From positions 124,001 through 188,000 of the forward strand of contig CAVSWT010000011.1 of NCBI GenBank assembly GCA_963731745.1: a stretch of 64,000 bases of DNA, in the 5' to 3' direction. A model generated the notes under the pieces. It was not told the origin of the DNA, did not search any database, and saw only the letters and a program-made list of their open reading frames with translations. Below are positions 1-9,518 of the stretch, piece by piece (position 1 is the first letter of the stretch; every line of letters begins with the position of its first letter). This stretch comes from CAVSWT01 sp963731745 (GTDB taxonomy: Bacteria; Bacteroidota; Ignavibacteria; Ignavibacteriales; Ignavibacteriaceae). Both the position numbers and the translations under genes were made by a program.

Positions 1-1723
1 ACAGGTCATCTATCGACGTTTCTATTTCAGTTCCCTTTTGCCAATCAACTGGAACCGGACCGTCAGTTAATGGAAATATCATTGTAGAAGTTTTTTTCTC
101 ATCAACTTTCATTTTAGGATTTAAATAATTGATTTCGGCGTTGCAAAGTACAAAAGGTTTGTAAACTAATTGTGCTTCATTGTATAATGAGCCTCGAAGC
201 GGCAAGAAATATTGAAGAATTTCGGAAGGCAGATTTGGCTGTGCAGAAGTATTTTGATTTGTAGTAAAAGTATCTGCAGTACGAACAGCCTCATTAGAAT
301 CGCTTTGAATGTTTTTTGATTTGGTAAGTTCTTTAACTTGAATTGTTGATAAAGGGCCGGCAAGATATGATAAAGCCCAGCGAGTTTGAAATATTACAGC
401 ATGATCTTCATGAACATTATGTAATAAGAAAACTCTTTTGTCAAGGTTCGTAATAGTTTTTTCAATTTCATTTCTATTAAAACTATTTCCGGTTTCGTTA
501 GTTGCTCCTTCAAGGCCATCCAAAACACGCTGCTTATCTCTATCTGTTTGAAGTCTTCCAATAAACCATGTGCCGATGTTTGACAATGCTTTGTAATCTA
601 AGTCAACCGGGTTTTGAGTTGCAAGCACGATTCCCAATCCAAATGCCCTGGCTTGTTTTAGCAATAACATCAAAGGGCGCTTTGAAGGTGGATTAGCAAC
701 CGGAGGAAGGTATCCAAATATTTCATCAAAATATAAAATCGCCCTCAAACTTCCTGTTCCTGTTTGTTTACGCATCCAACTGGTAATTTGATTAAAAAGC
801 ATAGTCACAAAAAACATTCTTTCATTGTCATTTAAATGCGCGATGTAAAATATAGAAACGTTTGGCTTGCCTTGTGAGTCGTGTAATATATGGTCTATAT
901 CAAGCGGCTGCCCTTCAAGCCAGCTTTGAAAACTTGGTGCAGATAAAAGACTATTTAAAGAAATTGCAAGTTCAAATCTATCTTTGGAAGGATAAAATGA
1001 TTCAACATCAAATGCACCAATATTTTTAATCGGGGGATTCTGAATTGCTTGAATTAATTTAATCAATTCAAGGTTAGTTCCTTGTTCCCAATAAAATTTT
1101 AAAATGTTAGAAATTAAAATATGTTCTCTGCTTTTCAAAGGATCGGCATCTATACCTAATAGCCCGAGAATTCCAGTGGCAGTAGAAGAAATTTTTTCAC
1201 TGAATAAATCATCATCTTCAAGCAATTCTTTAGATGGCGCATCGAATGATTTTAAAACGGAAATTGGTATACCGGAGTTGCTTCCCGGTGTATATATTGA
1301 AAATTCAGCACTTTCTTTTAATTTTTTTATTCTATCACCTGATTGATCCCATTTTGCAAGTCCTGACTTCCATATTTCGGATTGCTTTAATGCATAATCC
1401 TCTTTTGTTATTCCTAAGCTGCTTGCGTCCGATTCATTAATCCACGGAAGATAATCTTCCGTTTCAAAATCGGGAAAAGTCAAAAGAAGATTTGTCATAT
1501 CTCCTTTTGGATCAATAATTATAATAGGAATGTTGTCAATAGCAGCTTCTTCTAATAAAGTAATGCATAAACCGGTTTTGCCGCTGCCTGTCATCCCCAC
1601 GCACATTGCATGAGTGGTTAAGTCTTTCGAATCATACATCACCAAAGGATCTTCAAGTTTTTTTGAGGTTGGATTAAAAATTTTCCCAAGGTAAAATGAA
1701 CCGAGTTTTTCGTAATCCTGCAT
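1..1723 (-). CDS. HerA/DUF853-like P-loop ATPase, 3' end cut by window edge
   Basis: This is the first 574 codons of a gene that runs off the left edge. The translation starts at an ATG with AGAGGAG just upstream. A Walker A motif GMTGSGKT lies at residues 43-50 and a Walker B-like AILYFDEIFG follows later, then a stretch typical of HerA/FtsK-type ATPases (LATQNPVDLDYKALSNIGTW). Proteins of this type are annotated as DUF853 or helicase HerA-like and are thought to be hexameric DNA or protein pumps. No nuclease partner (NurA) is visible beside it, so a role in DNA end resection is not supported. The substrate is unknown. The ATPase family call is sure, the function is not. Although it is not a standard six-frame hit within the window (its stop lies outside), the frame is open throughout. 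Confidence 0.85.
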   Translation of the reverse strand, partial: MQDYEKLGSFYLGKIFNPTSKKLEDPLVMYDSKDLTTHAMCVGMTGSGKTGLCITLLEEAAIDNIPIIIIDPKGDMTNLLLTFPDFETEDYLPWINESDASSLGITKEDYALKQSEIWKSGLAKWDQSGDRIKKLKESAEFSIYTPGSNSGIPISVLKSFDAPSKELLEDDDLFSEKISSTATGILGLLGIDADPLKSREHILISNILKFYWEQGTNLELIKLIQAIQNPPIKNIGAFDVESFYPSKDRFELAISLNSLLSAPSFQSWLEGQPLDIDHILHDSQGKPNVSIFYIAHLNDNERMFFVTMLFNQITSWMRKQTGTGSLRAILYFDEIFGYLPPVANPPSKRPLMLLLKQARAFGLGIVLATQNPVDLDYKALSNIGTWFIGRLQTDRDKQRVLDGLEGATNETGNSFNRNEIEKTITNLDKRVFLLHNVHEDHAVIFQTRWALSYLAGPLSTIQVKELTKSKNIQSDSNEAVRTADTFTTNQNTSAQPNLPSEILQYFLPLRGSLYNEAQLVYKPFVLCNAEINYLNPKMKVDEKKTSTMIFPLTDGPVPVDWQKGTEIETSIDDL

Positions 1724-1864
1724 TACTTTCTCCTCTACTAATTAATTTTTTGTAAGTGTATGAAATATCTTTTGAAGCGAAGTTTAAAATATTATTACTA
1801 AATATAATTGTAATTGAATTAAATACTAAGTGAATAGTGAACGTTTAATTAAAAGCGAACACCT

Positions 1865-1872
1865 TAAAGATA
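1865..1872 (-). promoter_or_regulatory. TATCTTTA, candidate -7 box upstream of HerA-like ATPase
   Basis: The minus strand reads TATCTTTA about 140 nt upstream of the ATPase start. It fits seven of eight positions of the Bacteroidota sigma-A -7 element TAnnTTTG. The same word recurs before other genes of this window. No convincing -33 partner was found, so this is a weak call. Confidence 0.2.
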
Positions 1873-1902
1873 AATAGTTTCGATCAATAATTTTAGAAGG
1901 GA

Positions 1903-2298
1903 TTAATCTATAATAACTCTATGACTGATTGATGAAATTGCCACAACATAAATAACGAAGCAAGTAATGGCAGCTACTCCTAGGATTAATGTTAAAGTCC
2001 TAAATCCATTTGGCGCTTCAACTTTGAAAACATCAATATCATCCAATGGAATTTTACCTGAAAACGGGACTTTGTATTCGCCCTTCAATTTAGCTCCATT
2101 ACCATATAATGTGTCGGATTCTATATGATACCATCCTTTTTCAAATTGATATGTTTCCATGTTTTTAGTAACAATTGTGGCGCTTCCCTTTTTATTTTTT
2201 TCTTTGAATTCGGCTTTAGTCATTTCACGTACGCTGTAACAGCCGCTAAAGTACAAAAACACTGTTGATATCAGGAATAAAATAAATAATTTTTTCAT
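1903..2298 (-). CDS. small putative lipoprotein with C-terminal hydrophobic helix
   Basis: The 131-aa product has a lipoprotein signal: a Lys pair, a hydrophobic stretch and the lipobox FSGC with Cys20. A short beta-rich region follows (about residues 36-85; LYGNGAKLKGEYKVPF, IPLDDIDVFKVE), then a hydrophobic helix at about residues 98-120. AAGGGG precedes the ATG. The middle region resembles that of the two lipoproteins upstream (2412-4548), with the same order of strand segment, VP-rich turn and hydrophobic helix, so the three look like diverged relatives. No enzyme motif is visible. I do not recognise the family by name. Confidence 0.7.
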   Translation of the reverse strand: MKKLFILFLISTVFLYFSGCYSVREMTKAEFKEKNKKGSATIVTKNMETYQFEKGWYHIESDTLYGNGAKLKGEYKVPFSGKIPLDDIDVFKVEAPNGFRTLTLILGVAAITCFVIYVVAISSISHRVIID

Positions 2299-2411
2299 GC
2301 TGGCCCCTTGAATTAAAAATAAAATGAATATTTAATCCTTTACGTTCTGCTGATAAAATTGTATAAAATACAATCCATACAATACTGTTCAATATAATTT
2401 CACTAATTCAT

Positions 2412-2978
2412 TTATTTCTTATTTTTATGAATAATTTCCTTTGGAGTTAAAGACATCAAATTAATTTCTGCAATGCCCTGCGGAAACCGTGAGAATTTTT
2501 GAATGCTGCTCCAGTAAAGCTCATCTGGATTATCAGTCTCATATCTATCTCTAACAGATTCACCAACCGAAACTGATATCCCGGTAATCAGCCAAATTGG
2601 AGCTGTTAAAATAGCAAAGAGTCCGTTTGTTGCTGTCAATAAACAGCCGCCTGCTGTCCACAATCCAAAGTCAGAAATATTTTTCTGATCTATTTCTATA
2701 AGAGATGACATAACATCTTTTTTATTTACAACATAAAGTGAATCTGCAAGCAGATAGACATGCGACGTATCCGAAGAAATAAATTCCCCATTATACTGAA
2801 GCAATTTATTACTATTCATTAATGAATCCGGCTTAACGAATAAAGTCATCCAACCGCCGTATGCACCTTTCGGAACATCATCAGTTTTTGGCAGCCAATC
2901 ATGCGGTGCGTAAGTAGTAGCACAGCCTGAAAATAAAATTAGAATATAAAAACATATTATAAAATTTTTAATAGACAT
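2412..2978 (-). CDS. putative lipoprotein
   Basis: The start is set at the internal ATG giving MSIKNFIICF, because GGAG sits 9 nt upstream and the lipobox FSGC then falls at residue 18. The longer reading (to 3017) would overlap the neighbour by 50 nt. The product has 188 aa: lipobox, a beta-rich part with LYVVNKKDVMSSLIEID, then a hydrophobic helix near residues 105-140 (LTATNGLFAILTAPIWLI). It overlaps the upstream lipoprotein gene by 11 nt, so the two are probably translated together. No catalytic motif is seen. The function is unknown, probably envelope associated. Confidence 0.7.
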   Translation of the reverse strand: MSIKNFIICFYILILFSGCATTYAPHDWLPKTDDVPKGAYGGWMTLFVKPDSLMNSNKLLQYNGEFISSDTSHVYLLADSLYVVNKKDVMSSLIEIDQKNISDFGLWTAGGCLLTATNGLFAILTAPIWLITGISVSVGESVRDRYETDNPDELYWSSIQKFSRFPQGIAEINLMSLTPKEIIHKNKK

Positions 2979-4548
2979 ATTTACTACTCCAAAAAGACTC
3001 TTCCATATCAGCTTCAATTTTTTTGAATTCTGGAGCGAGGTCCTTAAAAAATTGTTTTGAATTGAAAAGCATTTGATAGACTTTTGAGGGATCTTCTTCT
3101 GCCAGCCATTCCTGCCTCAACCATTCCAAATAATATCCTTTGCTTTGCATGAATAATTCATAATTTTCAAAATCTTTTGGGAGTATATAATTCAGAAAAT
3201 ATTTATCTCCAGGATAGGTTATTAGCACAGAATCTTTATTCGTTAAAGCCAGCTTAACATTGCATTTATCTTTTGTAAATTTTGGAAATACCTCTGAAGG
3301 ATAAATAGTTATAGGTTCAACTGTTTTAACTATGTCAACAAGAGCAATATAATCTAGCCTCCATAATCCTTTAGTCAATTTAAGTTTTACTTTTAAGTTA
3401 GCTCCATCTTGAACATTCGATAGTGGAATTACTTTAATATCTGATGCAATCGGGCCTTGTTCAGCCATAACTTTTGTTTCTTTGATTATTCGATTGTTAA
3501 CTTCGGCCGTTATTTCAATTCCACTGATTACCTGCTTAGGTTGATTCAATATTTCCTTAGCTAACGTTGGATTTTTTTCGAAAGTGGCAAACCAATCTCC
3601 AGCAGATTTACCCATATAAGCCAGAGTTTGATAAAATAAAAAAGTCGGCATCAATGTTTGCCTTGAAGCGATGACTAACCCTTTATTGCCTCCGGTAAGA
3701 TTATTAAACGAAAGTTCGATAAACTCTTTGTCTGCAAGGTTATTTGAATCTGCTGCGCTGAATCTTTCAATTCCATCATAAGCACATAATTTTTCCGAAC
3801 AATCGCCTTCTTCACCTCTTATCTCAGATGCGTCTAAAAAATTTTTTGTCTCGAAAAAATTTCCATTCTCCGCAGCTAAAACACGCGTACCATTCTCCCG
3901 GGGAACCGCGATGATATTTGCTTCCCTAATTACATGTGTTTCGTAAGCTTCATTTCTCAATTGGATTTCTAAATTTCTTCCTTTAGGATTAATTCTGAAT
4001 AATGCATCAATATCAGTTTCTTCCAAACCCGGTAGTATAGAGGAAGAAAATCCTTCTGCTTGAACGATATAATCTTTGCCATCATTAAAATAAAAAGTTG
4101 GACAGGATCCGAAACACGCTTTGGGGTTTGTCGCACAGATTATTCCTACAATTCCCGTTACTACAGTAACAGCAGCTAAAATAGGACTCCCGGAACTTCC
4201 TGAAATGATATTTGTTTCAGCCAAAACAACTTGTTTAACCGGTACTTTAAAATCTCCGCTATCTATTAAGCTTCTATTTAAATCTAAATAACTGCCTTTC
4301 CCCTTAATTAGATTTTCTTTGTTTTCTACTTGCCAATTTTCAAGCACATAAATATCTCCATTCTTCATATGCAATTTTATGAAAGGAGATTCACTTAATT
4401 CTGGATGTTGATTGATAGTACCTGATTCACTTTCAATTCTAGTGATGCGGTCGGAACAGTTAGTATAAATAATTAAACTGAACGCTGTACTTAATAGAAT
4501 TAAAATTTTAATATAAATTGATTTATACTGCAGTAATTTAAAAGACAT
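2968..4548 (-). CDS. large putative lipoprotein with CFGSCPTFY motif
   Basis: The 526-aa product starts with a signal peptide and the lipobox-like YTNC (Cys31). Residues about 55-110 form a beta-rich region (NGDIYVLENWQVEN, VPVKQVVLAETN) like that of the two smaller downstream lipoproteins. A hydrophobic helix follows, then a Cys motif CFGSCPTFY at about residues 144-152 that could form a disulfide or bind a metal. The remaining two thirds look globular and periplasmic without a recognised domain. AAGGAAGGGG lies upstream of the ATG. It belongs to a compact four-gene run with the two smaller lipoproteins and the barrel at 4563-5228. The function is unknown. Confidence 0.7.
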   Translation of the reverse strand: MSFKLLQYKSIYIKILILLSTAFSLIIYTNCSDRITRIESESGTINQHPELSESPFIKLHMKNGDIYVLENWQVENKENLIKGKGSYLDLNRSLIDSGDFKVPVKQVVLAETNIISGSSGSPILAAVTVVTGIVGIICATNPKACFGSCPTFYFNDGKDYIVQAEGFSSSILPGLEETDIDALFRINPKGRNLEIQLRNEAYETHVIREANIIAVPRENGTRVLAAENGNFFETKNFLDASEIRGEEGDCSEKLCAYDGIERFSAADSNNLADKEFIELSFNNLTGGNKGLVIASRQTLMPTFLFYQTLAYMGKSAGDWFATFEKNPTLAKEILNQPKQVISGIEITAEVNNRIIKETKVMAEQGPIASDIKVIPLSNVQDGANLKVKLKLTKGLWRLDYIALVDIVKTVEPITIYPSEVFPKFTKDKCNVKLALTNKDSVLITYPGDKYFLNYILPKDFENYELFMQSKGYYLEWLRQEWLAEEDPSKVYQMLFNSKQFFKDLAPEFKKIEADMEESFWSSKYVY

Positions 4549-4562
4549 TTTTAACCCCTTCC

Positions 4563-5228
4563 TTAAAATAATATTGAAACACCAATTGAAAGGGAAAGAA
4601 TTGAAATATTCACATCTCTAGAAATTGTGTTCATAAATTGATTATATGAACTATATGATGATGATTCTGTTGAGCCTTTCATGCTTTTATAATTTATTTC
4701 CATTTTGAATGCCATTCCTCGAGTATAAATAAATTTAATACCCCCGCCTAAATTAAAGGTCTTAATTTCTAACATATCAAAAAGGCCTGTTGAATTGTAG
4801 GTTCTATCCCTATAGTTACTAAGTCCATATCCCGCTTTAACAAATGGATAAACATTAGTTTGCGGGACTGAAAATGTATAGCATAAATTTCCAAGTAATG
4901 ATATTGAAGTTTGTGCGAACGGAATATTTATGTTTAATTCTGGCTCTATGGATAATCCATCCAATATATAATATCCAAGAGAAGCACCTAATTGAACATA
5001 AAGAGAACCGTCCGAATAATTGTTATCGTTTAACTGGTAGGAAGAATCGTAAGAATTGTAATATGTATAAATTTCTTTAACGCTGTTATTGCTTTCACCG
5101 ACATTTGCTGCGAAGGAAAATTCAAATGCACCTTGCTTAAATGCTGGCCTACTGGAAATAACTTTAACTTGTGAAATACATATTGTCGAAAATAAAAGAG
5201 TAGTCAGCATTACAAAAATGAATTTCAT
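4563..5228 (-). CDS. small outer-membrane beta-barrel protein
   Basis: The 221-aa product has an N-terminal signal peptide (MKFIFVMLTTLLFSTICISQ). After it come alternating hydrophobic strands with many Tyr, Ser and Gly residues (LGASLGYYILDGLSIEPELN, VKAGYGLSNY, LNLGGGIKF-like) and a terminal strand ending in Phe. That pattern is typical of small OmpA/OmpX-like or DUF-type porin-family barrels. AAGGAAAG precedes the ATG. Only 14 nt separate it from the large lipoprotein downstream, so barrel and lipoproteins are likely one transcript and may form one envelope assembly, which is an inference from spacing. Confidence 0.75.
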   Translation of the reverse strand: MKFIFVMLTTLLFSTICISQVKVISSRPAFKQGAFEFSFAANVGESNNSVKEIYTYYNSYDSSYQLNDNNYSDGSLYVQLGASLGYYILDGLSIEPELNINIPFAQTSISLLGNLCYTFSVPQTNVYPFVKAGYGLSNYRDRTYNSTGLFDMLEIKTFNLGGGIKFIYTRGMAFKMEINYKSMKGSTESSSYSSYNQFMNTISRDVNISILSLSIGVSILF

Positions 5229-5790
5229 TTTTTACTTTCCTTATAGAATATTCTTATAAAGCAACATATTAGCTGAATAATGAATTGATCTTGAGAGTAT
5301 TAGAAAGAGACGATAAAATCGTCAGATTAACTTCATGAGAAGTCAGTATGATGTTTTGAATTAAAAATGTCCCCATCAATCTTCCCCGCCTAAAATTACA
5401 ATTGATTTTAGTTAGTGCTACAATATAATTTAATTTTTACTAAAAAGGTATACAGATTTTCCTTAGCTGAAAAAGACTGAATTTTGGTTGATTTTATATT
5501 CACTTATCCTTTTTCTTTCAATTAATATTCTCAACTTTGTGAGCGGATATTTCACAATTACCATCGACTAATAATGCTAAATTCATAAATATTAAAAAGA
5601 AAATTGTAATTGAAATGATAAGAAATTCTTATCTAGGTAAGAAAGTGCATATGGTAATCAGCAGGTTACCTGAAGATATTATGAACTACAAAGATGAAAT
5701 AGTGCAGTTATATTTGATGATAATATAATGTTTCAATATCAAAAACTAGAGTTTAGTATTACTGAAATAAAAAACAATAATTATTTGTTT
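5229..5790. other. 562-bp intergenic region
   Basis: It lies between the efflux operon's end and the start of the barrel-lipoprotein run, so it should hold that run's promoter (high-coordinate side reads into 5228). The only open stretch of note is a plus-strand frame open from about 5543 to 5728 with an ATG at 5615 (37 codons). It has no ribosome binding site and no recognisable family. It may be chance or the remnant of a decayed gene. Confidence 0.5.
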
Positions 5791-5791
5791 T
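5771..5791 (-). terminator. weak AT-rich hairpin after the permease operon
   Basis: AAAACAA and TTGTTTT flank a 7-nt loop, and on the minus strand the hairpin runs into a T-rich stretch. It overlaps the stop of the last permease gene. The stem is almost all A-T, so its strength is doubtful. Confidence 0.35.
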
Positions 5792-7023
5792 TACTCATAC
5801 CTCAAAGCTTCAATAGGGTCAAGGTTTGCAGCTTTGTAAGCAGGGTAAGTACCAAAACCAACTCCGACAAGAATACATAATGAAATACCAATGGCTACCC
5901 AATCATACGGAATAGCAGTTACTGCATTTAAAAAAGATCCGGCGATGTTACCAATGGTAATTCCAAGAAATATACCTATAGCTCCGCCAATTAGTGACAA
6001 CATTACCGCTTCAATTAAAAATTGCAGAAGTATATGCGATTTTCTTGCGCCGAGTGCTTTTCTAATTCCGATTTCTCTTGTTCTTTCAGTAACGGAAACA
6101 AGCATAATATTCATAATTCCTACTCCGGCTGCGAGAAGCGCTATAACGGAAATAACCATCGCACCAATTTTTACTCCTCCTGTTATACCATTAATTTGTC
6201 CCATAACTGTTTCATTGCTTGCTATATCAAAATCGTTTTCCTCACCAGGCGGAACTTTTCTAATCTTCCTCATATATCCAATCGTAGATTCAATTGTACT
6301 CTGATAATTTTCTTTACTAGTTGACATCACCGTTATTTCAACGCTGCCCGCATGCTTACCATATATGGATTGGAATGTTGTAACTGGCAGAACTATATAG
6401 TTATCCTGTGTTTGTCCAAAAAATTCAGGTCGCTTTTTAAGAGTACCAATCACTTTAAATGGTCGTCCATCCACACGAACTATCTGCCCTACCGGTTCAA
6501 CATAATAAAATACTTTTTCGATAACGTCATTTCCCAATACACAAACGTTATTTGAAAATTCAATATCATTTTTTCTGATGTCGCGCCCTTCAGCTAAATC
6601 TAAATTAAGTGTCTGCATAACTTGTTCAGTGGCACCTACAACATATGTATTTGGATTAGTTTGCCTGCTTCCAAATTTAACTACTTTACCGCCTCTGCCT
6701 TGATATGCGCCTAGACATTTAACATTTGTAAGCAATTCGTTTAATCTATAAAAGTCATCTAATGTAAGATCTTTCCTTCTTCTGATTTTATCCCAAGCCT
6801 TTCGGTCACCGGTTTGAACGGCGGGATACTTGCTTACATGAAATGTATTTTTATTAAGAAAGGAGACTCCTTCTTCTATAGTGCTTTGAAGCATTGTTAC
6901 AATAGTCATTATAACTATAATTGAAAAAATACCGACTACAATGCCGAGAATTGTTAAAAAGGTTCTCAGCTTATTGTGAGAAATTGAATGAATTGCTATG
7001 GATAGGTTTTCCCCTAATCGCAT
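5791..7023 (-). CDS. MacB-type ABC transporter permease (fourth of four)
   Basis: The 410-aa product has the MacB architecture without an ATPase domain: one N-terminal transmembrane helix (about 18-45), a periplasmic MacB_PCD-like domain (about 46-280) and three C-terminal helices of the FtsX domain. The FtsX region carries the family stretch SVTERTREIGIRKALGAR and ends in the typical NLDPIEALRYE. AAAGGGA precedes the ATG. It is the last gene of the efflux operon and a clear paralog of the two genes before it. Family members move substrates such as macrolides, peptides or lipoproteins out of the periplasm through a TolC-like channel by mechanotransmission. The substrate here is unknown. Confidence 0.92.
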   Translation of the reverse strand: MRLGENLSIAIHSISHNKLRTFLTILGIVVGIFSIIVIMTIVTMLQSTIEEGVSFLNKNTFHVSKYPAVQTGDRKAWDKIRRRKDLTLDDFYRLNELLTNVKCLGAYQGRGGKVVKFGSRQTNPNTYVVGATEQVMQTLNLDLAEGRDIRKNDIEFSNNVCVLGNDVIEKVFYYVEPVGQIVRVDGRPFKVIGTLKKRPEFFGQTQDNYIVLPVTTFQSIYGKHAGSVEITVMSTSKENYQSTIESTIGYMRKIRKVPPGEENDFDIASNETVMGQINGITGGVKIGAMVISVIALLAAGVGIMNIMLVSVTERTREIGIRKALGARKSHILLQFLIEAVMLSLIGGAIGIFLGITIGNIAGSFLNAVTAIPYDWVAIGISLCILVGVGFGTYPAYKAANLDPIEALRYE

Positions 7024-7041
7024 TTCTTTTCCCTTTATGTT

Positions 7042-8268
7042 TTATTCGTACCTTAAAGCTTCTATTGGATCTAAATTAGCAGCCTTATAAGCTGGATAAG
7101 TTCCAAATCCAATTCCAACTACAATGCACAAGCTCATTCCAATTGCAACCCAGCCATATGGAATTGCAGCTTTGGCATTTAATGCACCTCCGGCTAAATT
7201 TCCAATTCCGACTCCAATCAGAATTCCAATTAAGCCGCCAATTACACATAATATAATAGCTTCTACTAAAAATTGCGAGAGAATATTTACTTTTTTTGCA
7301 CCAAGCGCTTTTCTAATTCCTATTTCCCTTGTTCTTTCGGTAACTGATACAAGCATAATATTCATTATTCCAACTCCAGCAGCAATTAATGCGAATATTG
7401 AAACAACTAAAGCACCAATTCTAACACCTTCAGTTGTATCGTTTACTTGTGAAATCATGGATTCATTACTGAATATTGCAAAATCATTTTCTTGTCCTGG
7501 TTCAACTTTTCTGATTTTTCTCATATAACCTATAGCAGCGTCAATAGTCGACTCATATGCAGCTTTACTTGGAGCCATTACAGTTATATTAACAGATCTG
7601 CCTGTCTTTCCATATTGTGAACGGAATGTTGAGATAGGAATAGTAACAAAATTATCATTACTTTGTCCAAACATAGATGGCTGAGCTTCAAAAACTCCAA
7701 TCACTAATAAAGGTTTTCCACCTGCTCTTATAGTCTGTCCAATGGGATTAATATTAGGAAATAATTTATCTTTAACATCATTACCTAAAATGCAAACATC
7801 ATTCGAATATTGAATATCAGATTCACGAAAATCTCTTCCGAAAGCTACTTTCCAATTATTTGTTTGAACTGCCCCAGTAGTAACACCGGCTATTTGTATA
7901 TTAGGATTAGTCTCTTCGCTTTTAAACTTAATAACCTTTCCAAACTGCCATTGTTCACCGCCGATATATTTTGCTTGAGTCAACATTTTTTCAAGTCTGT
8001 AAAATTCTTCTAATGTTAAATCTTTTCGAGTATCCGCACCACGACGGCCGCCATGCATTCTCATAGCTTCGTATTTTTGAATTTGAAAAGTATTTTTGTT
8101 CAGCATTGAAAATCCGTCTTCAATACTGTTTTGAAGCATTGTAACAATCGTCATGATTACGATAATTGAAAATATACCAACTACTACCCCTAAAATAGTT
8201 AGAGACGTTCTCAATTTATTATTTGCTATTGATTGAGCCGCAACCGAAAAGACTTCCATTCCCTTCAA
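7042..8268 (-). CDS. MacB-type ABC transporter permease (third of four)
   Basis: The 408-aa product has the same one-plus-three helix layout and FtsX signature as its neighbours. The start is a TTG: AAGGTGAT lies at good distance before it, and the resulting MKGMEVFSVAAQS aligns end to end with MRFGEVFSVAFQS of the next paralog. The internal ATG at 8259 would lose this match and has its SD too close. It is nearly identical to the product of 8286-9518 over the last 130 residues, which points to recent tandem duplication. The downstream paralog starts 18 nt after its stop. Confidence 0.92.
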   Translation of the reverse strand: MKGMEVFSVAAQSIANNKLRTSLTILGVVVGIFSIIVIMTIVTMLQNSIEDGFSMLNKNTFQIQKYEAMRMHGGRRGADTRKDLTLEEFYRLEKMLTQAKYIGGEQWQFGKVIKFKSEETNPNIQIAGVTTGAVQTNNWKVAFGRDFRESDIQYSNDVCILGNDVKDKLFPNINPIGQTIRAGGKPLLVIGVFEAQPSMFGQSNDNFVTIPISTFRSQYGKTGRSVNITVMAPSKAAYESTIDAAIGYMRKIRKVEPGQENDFAIFSNESMISQVNDTTEGVRIGALVVSIFALIAAGVGIMNIMLVSVTERTREIGIRKALGAKKVNILSQFLVEAIILCVIGGLIGILIGVGIGNLAGGALNAKAAIPYGWVAIGMSLCIVVGIGFGTYPAYKAANLDPIEALRYE

Positions 8269-8285
8269 AATATCACCTTGATAAT

Positions 8286-9518
8286 TTATTCATATCTTAA
8301 CGCCTCAATAGGATCTAAATTAGCAGCTTTGTAAGCCGGGTAAGTCCCAAAACCAATTCCAACCAAAATACATAAGCTCATACCAATTGCAACCCAGCCG
8401 TAAGGTATTGCAGCCTTTGCATTCAAAGCTCCGCCGGCAAGGTTACCTATTCCTACACCAATAATAATTCCGATTAATCCGCCGACTATACAAAGGATTA
8501 TTGCTTCAACCAAAAACTGAGAAAGTATATTCATCTTTTTTGCGCCGAGAGCTTTTCTAATACCAATCTCTCTAGTCCTTTCGGTAACCGATACGAGCAT
8601 GATATTCATTATTCCAACACCAGCTGCTATTAATGCAAAAATTGAAACTACAAGCGCACCAATTCTAACTCCGGCAGTAGTATCATTAACTTGAGTTATT
8701 AATGATTCATTGCTAAAAACTGAAAAATCATTTTCTTCACCCGGTGATACTTTTCTAATTTTTCTCATATAGCCAATAGCTGCTTCTATAGTTGACTCGT
8801 AGGCTTCCTTACTTCTTGCCATAACTGTTATATTAATTGAATTACCATTTTTTCCATATTTAGATTGAAATGTACTTATAGGCATAACAATAAAACCATC
8901 ACGCGATTGACCAAATAACTGCGGCTGCTTCTCCAAAACTCCAATTACTAATAGTGGTTTACCGTCAACCCTTACAGTTTGATTTATTGGATTTATATTG
9001 GGGAATAATTTATCAACTATATCTTTCCCAAGTATGCAGACATCATTCGAATACTTGATATCATTCTCACGAAGGTCTCTTCCAAATGCAACTTTCCAAT
9101 CATTGGTCTTCATAGCTCCAACTGTTATACCGGCGACACTTAAATTAGGATTAGTTTCTTCACTGCCGTATTTAGCCATCTTTCCAAATTGCCATTGCTC
9201 AGCGCCTATGTATTCAGCTTGAGTCAACATATCTTTAAGTCTATCGAACTCGTCCATTGTTAAGTCTTTTCTATTACGCCAGCTTCTATCACCATTGGGG
9301 CCTCTTGCTCTCATCCTATCAAATTTCTCAATTTGAAAAGTATTTTTATTCAATTGCGCAAAACCATCATCGATGCTTGCTTGAAGCATTGTCACAACTG
9401 TCATTATAACAATAATGGAAAATATTCCTACAACAACTCCAAGCACAGTTAATAGTGTGCGAAGTTTATTTCCTAATATTGATTGGAACGCAACCGAAAA
9501 TACTTCACCAAATCTCAT
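8286..9518 (-). CDS. MacB-type ABC transporter permease (second of four)
   Basis: The 410-aa product has an N-terminal helix, a MacB periplasmic core and three FtsX helices with RTREIGIRKALGAKK and a NLDPIEALRYE tail. Its ATG overlaps the stop of the preceding permease gene by one base (TAATG), so translation is likely coupled. It is the closest relative of the gene at 7042-8268. The periplasmic domains differ more than the membrane parts, as expected if the copies now handle different partners or cargo. Confidence 0.92.
   Translation of the reverse strand: MRFGEVFSVAFQSILGNKLRTLLTVLGVVVGIFSIIVIMTVVTMLQASIDDGFAQLNKNTFQIEKFDRMRARGPNGDRSWRNRKDLTMDEFDRLKDMLTQAEYIGAEQWQFGKMAKYGSEETNPNLSVAGITVGAMKTNDWKVAFGRDLRENDIKYSNDVCILGKDIVDKLFPNINPINQTVRVDGKPLLVIGVLEKQPQLFGQSRDGFIVMPISTFQSKYGKNGNSINITVMARSKEAYESTIEAAIGYMRKIRKVSPGEENDFSVFSNESLITQVNDTTAGVRIGALVVSIFALIAAGVGIMNIMLVSVTERTREIGIRKALGAKKMNILSQFLVEAIILCIVGGLIGIIIGVGIGNLAGGALNAKAAIPYGWVAIGMSLCILVGIGFGTYPAYKAANLDPIEALRYE

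Noticed and set aside
1104..1440. Plus-strand open frames inside the HerA-like gene
   Set aside because: They are the reverse-strand shadow of a gene with clear Walker motifs and good continuity.
2979..3017. Longer start for the 2412-2978 lipoprotein
   Set aside because: It would add a part inside the neighbour's gene, lacks an RBS and spoils the signal peptide.
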